Of a stretch of DNA of 64,000 nt, positions 58,795-64,000 are shown one piece after another (within the stretch, counting starts at the first letter, position 1; each line of letters begins with the position of its first letter). The DNA lies in the NCBI RefSeq assembly GCF_023073315.1, contig NZ_JADPJH010000033.1:695990-759989 (forward strand), in the 5' to 3' direction. Below the pieces are notes generated by a model, which worked only from the letters and a program-made list of their open reading frames with translations, was not told the origin of the DNA and did not search any database. Position numbers and translations under genes: made by a program. The stretch comes from Bradyrhizobium sp. 1 (lineage in GTDB: Bacteria > Pseudomonadota > Alphaproteobacteria > Rhizobiales > Xanthobacteraceae).

Positions 58795-60045
58795 TTGTCC
58801 GACGTCAATGCCGACGATTGGGTGTCCTCGGGACACCGCCCTATGGGTTTTCCCGAATTTGTCATCGTGATCGCGTCCATCATGGCGCTCAATCCGCTTG
58901 CGATGGACATGATGCTGCCGGCGCTGCCCAATATCGGGGCAGCCTTCAACATTCCCAACGCCAATCATCTCCAGCTCGTGCTGTCGACCTTCCTGATCGG
59001 CTTTGGTGTGGGCCAGTTCATCATGGGCCCTCTGTCCGACCGGTTCGGCCGACGTCCCGTGCTGCTCGGCGGCATGGCGGTTTATGCGGTGGCGAGCGTG
59101 CTGGCGATTGCCGCGCCGTCGTTCGAGACGCTGCTGCTGGCGCGCGCGCTCCAGGGTTTTGGCACCTCGGCAACGCGCGTCATCGCCACGTCGATCGTGC
59201 GCGATTGTTACGTCGGCCGCCGCATGGCGAGCGTGATGTCGCTGGCGATGATGATCTTCATCGCCGTCCCCGTGATCGCGCCCTCGTTCGGACAGGCGGT
59301 ACTGCTGGTGACGCACTGGCGCGGCATCTTCGTCGTGCTGATGCTCTATGGCCTGCTCGCGCTCGCATGGTCGGTGCTGCGGCTGCCCGAGACCTTGCCT
59401 GAGAGCGAACGCAGGTCGCTTGCACCGCGCGACGTGCTCGCGGCCTATTGGCAGACCGTGACCAATCGCCAGACCATCGGTTACGCGCTCGCGGCCGGCT
59501 GCGTCATGGGTGCGCTGTTCGCCTACGTTTTCGCGGCTCAGCAGGTTTTTGTCGGCATCTATCACCTCGGCCATTATTTTCCGCTCGCCTTCGCTGCGAT
59601 CGCGGCCGGCACCGCCGTCGCCGGCTTCCTCAACGCCAAGTTTGTCGGGACCCTCGGCATGCGCGTGATCTCGCACGGCGCGCTGACGCTCTACACCGCG
59701 GTCGCGGGCGTGATGCTGCTGACGGAAATCCTCGGCGTGCTGCCGCTTCCGCTGTTCATGGTGCTCTCGGCGCTGATGATGTTCTCGTTCGGCATGATGT
59801 TCGCGAACTTCACCGCGCTCGCCATGGAGCCGCAGGGGCACATCGCCGGCACCGCCTCCTCGCTCTACGGCTCGATCACGACGCTGATCGGCATCGTGGT
59901 CGGCATGGCGATCGGCCAGAGCTTTGACGGCACGCTGCTGCCGTTCTCGGTCGGCTTCTTCCTGTCGACGGTCGCGGCGCTCGCGATCGTCCTGGTGGTG
60001 GAAAAGGGACGGCTGTTCAAGCCGCATCATCGCCCGATCGGGTGA
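58795..60045 (+). CDS. Bcr/CflA-type multidrug MFS transporter
   Basis: 416 residues from the TTG at 58795, with GAGGTGAG upstream. Twelve spans. Motif A is GPLSDRFGRRPVLLGG. LALNPLAMDMMLPALPNIG-type first span (IMALNPLAMDMMLPALPNIG) and LQGFGTSATRVIATSIVRD are typical of the Bcr/CflA drug efflux group (chloramphenicol, bicyclomycin). The substrate here is unknown. Confidence 0.92.
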   Translation: MSDVNADDWVSSGHRPMGFPEFVIVIASIMALNPLAMDMMLPALPNIGAAFNIPNANHLQLVLSTFLIGFGVGQFIMGPLSDRFGRRPVLLGGMAVYAVASVLAIAAPSFETLLLARALQGFGTSATRVIATSIVRDCYVGRRMASVMSLAMMIFIAVPVIAPSFGQAVLLVTHWRGIFVVLMLYGLLALAWSVLRLPETLPESERRSLAPRDVLAAYWQTVTNRQTIGYALAAGCVMGALFAYVFAAQQVFVGIYHLGHYFPLAFAAIAAGTAVAGFLNAKFVGTLGMRVISHGALTLYTAVAGVMLLTEILGVLPLPLFMVLSALMMFSFGMMFANFTALAMEPQGHIAGTASSLYGSITTLIGIVVGMAIGQSFDGTLLPFSVGFFLSTVAALAIVLVVEKGRLFKPHHRPIG

Positions 60046-60098
60046 GGAACTTCCCGGCGGCGTCGATGTTGTACTGCAGCAATTCGAAAGGCGCCGCA

Positions 60099-60239
60099 AT
60101 GGAACCGAAACACCGCGAAGACCGTACTGCCTCGGACCGGCAGGCGCCGGAGCGATCCGCACCGACTACCGACAAGGCTGCGTTCACCGCGCCGTTCGTG
60201 AGCGAAGGTCTCGAGCAGGTGCGCGACAGCCATTGCTGA
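60099..60239 (+). CDS. 46-residue hypothetical protein
   Basis: ATG 60099 after AAAGGCG. The sequence MEPKHREDRTASDRQAPERS to GLEQVRDSHC is charged, apparently disordered and lacks hydrophobic segments. It lies 53 bases after the MFS gene. Function unknown; the gene call is moderate because it is short. Confidence 0.5.
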   Translation: MEPKHREDRTASDRQAPERSAPTTDKAAFTAPFVSEGLEQVRDSHC

Positions 60240-60248
60240 GCGCAAAGC

Positions 60249-61844
60249 CTAATCCGCAGGACGTCTGCTGGCGCTGAAATCGTCGGCAGCGCTCTCGGGC
60301 GACGCGCTGTCTCCGCGTGGCGGCACCATCAATATCACGACCTCTCGCGTGAGACCGGACTGCCCCCACAATGTCGCTTGCACGGTGAACTCGCGCTTGA
60401 TGAAATGCCCGGCGCTTCCGGAAACCCACTCCATCCACCGGCCGCAATAGTCCTGCCCGCGGAAACAGAGCGCGGCCCAGCCGCGATCCAGCGTGGTCTT
60501 GCGCGGCAGGCCCCAGCTGTACTGGTACTCGAAGGGCCGCGCATAATTCGGATGGTCGGGGCTGTAGAACGCCGTCGCAAACGCCAGAGAGTCATCGCCA
60601 CTCACGGCGCTCAGCGGCTCGCCCGTCAGCTCGCGCCACTCGCGGGTCAGCTCGTTTGCCGCCTGCGCGTAGAAATTCCGGCCCTCTTCATAGCCCCGAT
60701 CGTTGCGATAGACGGCATGGATCGGCGCTACGACCAGGACGGCGGCAAGCGCAGCGCCGGCCGCGATCACCGTGACGTTGACGGTGTAGAAGCGCTCGAT
60801 CGGATAGCGCGTGCCGCAGACCACGAGAACGGCGAACAGGAACAGCCCCTGCAACGCCCACAGCGACGGCAGATCGGTTCCCATCACGAGCGACGTCAGG
60901 ACCGGCAGCACGATCGTGCCGACCGCAACTGAGAAGAGAAGCCGCAGGCCTGGACTCATCGCGGCGAAGTCGGCCGGAAACTGCTTGAGCCGCGTGCCGG
61001 CGATGAATATCCAGAGCACGGTCGACACGCTCATCGCCGCCGCCAGCCCCAGCAGAAAATTCCTGGCCTCACCGATCGAACTCGCGGCGTTGCCGTTGGC
61101 GTGGGCCAGCGCATAGGTGAAGGTCGATGCGCCCGTCGTCTCCAGCCAGTAGATATGCGGTGACAGAACCGCGAGCCCCGAGACAGTCGAGATCCAGGGC
61201 GAAGCCGAGGCGAAATAGGCGCGCCGCGCCGGATGTGCCAGCGCAGCAAACACAAAGCTCGTGACGAGAAAGATCGAATAATATTTGCCGACCATCGCCA
61301 GCGCCGTCGCGCATCCCGCCGCAACCGCCCACAGCGCTGAGCGCGTCTCGAACGCGCGCAGGAAGCACCAGGTCGCGAGCGGCCAGGTCGCCAGCAGCAC
61401 CGAATTGGCGTTGAAGCGCTGCGCATGGAATTGATAGGCCGGCGTCAGCATCAGGAGCAGCAGCACCAGGATCCGCTTGTGCCCGGTCACGAACTGACGC
61501 GACACCAGATCGACGAAGAACAGCGCGAGCCCCGCATTCGCCATCGCCATCAGCTGCAGCGACCAGTCGCTGGACGGGAAGACGAAGGTCCAGCTCGCGG
61601 CGATCCAGCCCATCAGCGGCGGATGCTTGTGATAGCCCCAGGCGAAATTCCGTCCCAGCGTCCAGGCCTCGAGCGTATCGGGATGCAGGCCGCTGCCGGC
61701 ATAGGCGATCGCCAGATAAAGCGTCCAGACCACAACGAAGCACGCAATGAGAAGCGGTACCGCCCAGCCTGCCGCGATGCCATCGAGCCAGCGTAGAAAC
61801 GGCCGACGCCATCGCGCCGGCGCGCGATCGGACCGTTCGGCCAT
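60249..61844 (-). CDS. GT39-family (PMT-like) membrane glycosyltransferase
   Basis: 531 residues from ATG 61844; TTG 61880 adds 12. About eleven spans. The first loop has HPDTLEAWTLGRNFAWGYHKHPPLMGWIAASW, with the acidic residue and the KHPP motif typical of ArnT/GT39 proteins. A C-terminal periplasmic domain (about residues 395-515) has AQAANELTREWRELTGEP and a Cys pair (CFRGQDYCGRW). It transfers a sugar from a polyprenyl-phosphate donor; the acceptor is unknown. Confidence 0.88.
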   Translation of the reverse strand: MAERSDRAPARWRRPFLRWLDGIAAGWAVPLLIACFVVVWTLYLAIAYAGSGLHPDTLEAWTLGRNFAWGYHKHPPLMGWIAASWTFVFPSSDWSLQLMAMANAGLALFFVDLVSRQFVTGHKRILVLLLLMLTPAYQFHAQRFNANSVLLATWPLATWCFLRAFETRSALWAVAAGCATALAMVGKYYSIFLVTSFVFAALAHPARRAYFASASPWISTVSGLAVLSPHIYWLETTGASTFTYALAHANGNAASSIGEARNFLLGLAAAMSVSTVLWIFIAGTRLKQFPADFAAMSPGLRLLFSVAVGTIVLPVLTSLVMGTDLPSLWALQGLFLFAVLVVCGTRYPIERFYTVNVTVIAAGAALAAVLVVAPIHAVYRNDRGYEEGRNFYAQAANELTREWRELTGEPLSAVSGDDSLAFATAFYSPDHPNYARPFEYQYSWGLPRKTTLDRGWAALCFRGQDYCGRWMEWVSGSAGHFIKREFTVQATLWGQSGLTREVVILMVPPRGDSASPESAADDFSASRRPAD

Positions 61845-62039
61845 CGCCTGGAGTGCAAAATCGATCGGCAAGGGACTCAAATCAAATCGGCGGGAGAGAA
61901 ATATTGTCGAAGACGAACCTCTATTTCAGATTGGAAACAAATAGCAACAATTGGAGACTGGAAGAGTTAAAAGCGCGACGCTTTTGCGCAATATGGCCAG
62001 CAAACGACACCCGACAAACGACACGCGACAAACGACAAC

Positions 62040-62099
62040 GGCGCCGCTGATGACAGCGGCGCCGCGTGTTGATTCGGATGAAAGGTGCAAACGCACCTT
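62040..62099 (-). terminator. Two hairpins after the binding-protein gene
   Basis: AAGGTGC/GCACCTT (62082-62099) lies just after the stop and GGCGCCGCT/AGCGGCGCC (62040-62063) follows. Similar hairpins, with changed bases, follow the next paralogue (63760-63823). No strong T-run is visible on the minus strand. 14-base tandem units (ACGACACCCGACAA and ACGACACGCGACAA) lie beside them at 62004-62031. Confidence 0.6.
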
Positions 62100-62102
62100 C
62101 CT

Positions 62103-63701
62103 TTACTCCGACTTGTCGATGTTCCAGAACACCGGGGTGGCCGGGCCATCGAGCACACCGGTCAGCGACTTGCGCCAGGCGCTGGGCGACAGATACTGGC
62201 CGAGCGGCATGTAGAGCACCTGATCGTAGGCTTCCTTCTGGATCTCGGTCGCGATCTTCTTCTGCTCGTCGAGCGAGGCAGCGCGAACGAAGGTGTCCTT
62301 GAGCTGCTCGATCTTGGCGTCCTCCGGCCAGCCGAACCAGCCGCCCTTCTTGCCCTGCCCGCCGACAGCGACATTGGAGATCGGGTTGCTCGCGTCGGCG
62401 CTGACCCAGTTGGTGACGAACATGTTCCAGCCGCCCTCCTTCGGGGGCTTCTGGCTGGCGCGCCGGCTCACCACCGTCTGCCAATCGGTGGCCTGCAAGT
62501 CGACCTTGAAGCCGGCTTCGCGCAATTGCTGGGCCACCACGATCGGTTGAGCCTTCAGCGTCAGCACGTCGCCGGGCGCCATCAGCACGATTGGTGTCCC
62601 GTCGTAACCGGATTCGGCGAGCGCCTTCTTCGCCGCGGCAATGTCGCCGCCCTTTGCCAGCGTCTCGCCGCCAACCTCCGTCGCGAACGGCGTGTCGCAG
62701 ATGAAGGCCGCGGCGCAAGTCTTGTAGTATTTGGGATTGCCGATCAGCGCATCGAGCACGTCCTTCTGCTTGATCGCCAGGAACGCCGCGCGGCGGATTT
62801 TGACGTTATCGAAGGGCGGATGGAGGAAGTTCATCCGTGCGCCGGTCTGGAATCCGAACTTGTTCAGAATCTCGATTTTGAGGTCCTTGTCGGCCTCGAT
62901 GGCGGGCAACATTTCGATGGCGGGAACTTCCATGAAATCGATGTCGCCCGACTGAAGCGCATTCAACGCCGTCTGCGCGTCCGGCATCGTAATCCATTCG
63001 ACGCGGTCGACCTTCACCACCTTGCCGCCGGCGGTCCAGCTCGCCGCCTCCTTGCGCGGCACGTAGTCGGTGTTCTTGACATAGATCGACTTCACCCCGG
63101 GCTGGAATTCAGCCTGCACGAACTTGAAGGGGCCGGAGCCGATCTGCTCTGGGATTTGCTTTTCCACCGGCGTCTCGGCGAGACGCTTCGGCATCATGAA
63201 AGCGACCCGCGAGGACGGCTTGCCGATCGATTCCAGCACGAGCGCGTACGGCTCCTTCAGCTTCAGCGTGATGGTCTTGGGGTCGGTCGCCTCGATGCTC
63301 GCGGTGAACAGCATCATCTGCTGCCCCATGCCATCGACGGCGGCCCAGCGCTTCAGCGAGGCAACGCAATCTTCCGCGGTGACGGGCGTTCCGTCGTGCC
63401 ACTTCAGGCCATCGCGCAGCGTGAAGGTGTAGGTCAGCTTGTCGTCGGAGATTGTCCAGTCCGCCATCTGCGGCTGGATCTTGAAATTCGAATCCGTCGC
63501 GATGAGCGTGTCGTAGACCATGTAGCCATGATCACGCGAGATATAGGCGCTGGTGAAGATCGGATCGAGGACACGCAGATCCGAATGCATCACGGCGGTA
63601 ATGGTCTTGCCTGCGGCGAAAGCTGGCGAGGCCAGTGCCGAAAGCGCGAACACCGAAAGCGCAAATCTGGAGGCGAACGCACGACGCATGAGTCGGAACA
63701 T
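62103..63701 (-). CDS. ABC transporter substrate-binding protein (family 5, peptide/opine type)
   Basis: 532 residues from ATG 63701 after AGGAGAG. The signal peptide is FALSVFALSALASPAFAA. The family 5 core shows in LTYTFTLRDGLKWHDGTPVTAEDCVASLKRW, then IGSGPFKFVQAEFQPG and VRRAAFLAIKQ-type (KIRRAAFLAIKQKDVLDALIG). The C-terminus is PSAWRKSLTGVLDGPATPVFWNIDKSE. It is a periplasmic dipeptide/oligopeptide-type receptor. A closely similar paralogue begins just upstream on the same strand. Confidence 0.93.
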   Translation of the reverse strand: MFRLMRRAFASRFALSVFALSALASPAFAAGKTITAVMHSDLRVLDPIFTSAYISRDHGYMVYDTLIATDSNFKIQPQMADWTISDDKLTYTFTLRDGLKWHDGTPVTAEDCVASLKRWAAVDGMGQQMMLFTASIEATDPKTITLKLKEPYALVLESIGKPSSRVAFMMPKRLAETPVEKQIPEQIGSGPFKFVQAEFQPGVKSIYVKNTDYVPRKEAASWTAGGKVVKVDRVEWITMPDAQTALNALQSGDIDFMEVPAIEMLPAIEADKDLKIEILNKFGFQTGARMNFLHPPFDNVKIRRAAFLAIKQKDVLDALIGNPKYYKTCAAAFICDTPFATEVGGETLAKGGDIAAAKKALAESGYDGTPIVLMAPGDVLTLKAQPIVVAQQLREAGFKVDLQATDWQTVVSRRASQKPPKEGGWNMFVTNWVSADASNPISNVAVGGQGKKGGWFGWPEDAKIEQLKDTFVRAASLDEQKKIATEIQKEAYDQVLYMPLGQYLSPSAWRKSLTGVLDGPATPVFWNIDKSE

Positions 63702-63716
63702 TGAAGCTCTCCTGGG

Positions 63717-63755
63717 AAGTTCTCTTGAGAAGTTCTCTTGGCAAGTTCTCTTGGC
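63717..63755. repeat. 13-base tandem repeat, three units
   Basis: AAGTTCTCTTGAG, AAGTTCTCTTGGC and AAGTTCTCTTGGC lie head to tail at 63717-63729, 63730-63742 and 63743-63755. It is a short minisatellite in the leader of the gene at 63701, adjacent to its ribosome site. Copy number may vary between strains. Confidence 0.85.
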
Positions 63756-63759
63756 AAAC

Positions 63760-63823
63760 GGCGCCGCTGATGACAACGGCGCCGCACGATGATCGGAACC
63801 AAGGGTGCGTGACACGCACCCTT
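63760..63823 (-). terminator. Two hairpins after the upstream paralogue
   Basis: AAGGGTGCGT/ACGCACCCTT (63801-63823) and GGCGCCG/CGGCGCC (63760-63783) follow the stop of the partial gene at 63841. They match the arrangement at 62040-62099, so the duplication includes the gene end and its downstream hairpins. Confidence 0.6.
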
Positions 63824-63840
63824 GCTTAATCGGACTTGCC

Positions 63841-64000
63841 TTACTCGGACTTGTCGATGTTCCAGAATAGCGGGGTCGCCGGGCCGTCGAGCACGCCGGT
63901 CAGCGACTTCCGCCACGCGCTCGGCGCCAGATACTGGCCGAGCGGCACGTAGATCACCTGATCGTAGGCTTCCTTCTGGATCTCGGTCGCGATCTTCTTC
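63841..64000 (-). CDS. C-terminal end of a second family 5 binding protein (cut by the window)
   Basis: Only the last about 52 codons are present, ending in GVLDGPATPLFWNIDKSE. It is nearly identical to the end of the protein at 62103 (only a few changes, for example PVFW to PLFW and LSPS to LAPS). It is a tandem paralogue in the same orientation. The rest lies beyond the window. Confidence 0.93.
   Translation of the reverse strand, partial: KKIATEIQKEAYDQVIYVPLGQYLAPSAWRKSLTGVLDGPATPLFWNIDKSE

Noticed and set aside
58687..60162. Minus-strand open frame of 491 codons across the Bcr/CflA gene
   Set aside because: Shadow with His/Arg/Gln-rich composition; the plus-strand MFS protein is clear.
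63717..63755. CRISPR-like array
   Set aside because: Units are only 13 bases with no spacers; it is a simple tandem repeat and no cas gene is present.

Overview
The window is GC-rich chromosomal DNA of an alphaproteobacterium, most likely Bradyrhizobium or a close Nitrobacteraceae relative. This rests on recognised families, not on a search. Typical items are a bacterial transglutaminase-like cysteine peptidase, an IalB-type secreted protein, a DUF3126-type gene beside cysE, a small zf-CHCC protein, a CYTH-CHAD protein, many TTG/GTG starts, and several dispersed palindromes that I associate with Bradyrhizobium intergenic regions. No rRNA, CRISPR array, prophage or intact insertion sequence is visible. 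There is one tRNA, tRNA-Leu(UAA) at 54043-54131.

Layout. 1-8 kb: start of an unidentified gene, a long non-coding repeat-like stretch, a divergent LysR regulator / quinone oxidoreductase pair, a secreted proline-rich protein, a patatin-like lipase, a CBS-pair protein and a rhomboid protease. 8-16 kb: GIY-YIG protein, PAS protein, transglutaminase-like protein, small exported proteins, a DEAD-box helicase, an IalB protein with a probable frameshift, and a cupin. 16-26 kb: a serine hydrolase fused to a VOC domain, a zinc dehydrogenase, a desaturase, a LysE exporter, two MFS transporters, a double PilZ protein and a LapG-like peptidase. 26-33 kb: CYTH-CHAD protein, exported amidohydrolase, and an IclR regulator next to a Bug-type binding protein.

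The best-defined functional unit is 32.8-38.6 kb. A GntR/FCD regulator is divergent from a five-gene operon (ABC ATPase, Tat-like binding protein, two permeases, Asp/Glu/hydantoin racemase-like enzyme) that carries a good sigma-54 promoter. This suggests nitrogen-controlled import and use of a nitrogenous compound. 38.8-46 kb holds small exported proteins, one with an EcfG-type stress promoter, an orphan HAMP-PAS-PAS sensor, a gamma-carbonic anhydrase-like protein, and cysE. 47.7-49.7 kb is a low-density region of small exported orphan proteins, remnants and a recurring short motif. 52-62 kb has an FAD monooxygenase, the tRNA, and several large multi-spanning membrane proteins of glycosyltransferase type, including two tandem GT87-like paralogues, plus a Bcr/CflA-type MFS pump. 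The right end has tandemly duplicated family 5 peptide-type binding proteins, the second cut by the window edge.

The most promising non-coding signals are: two candidate small RNAs (about 8616-8815 minus, 39365-39458 plus), three CtrA-like boxes, a CRP/FNR-type palindrome, a sigma-54 promoter, an EcfG-type promoter, and a perfect 12-bp inverted repeat in front of the LapG-like peptidase. All regulatory calls are consensus matches read by eye.
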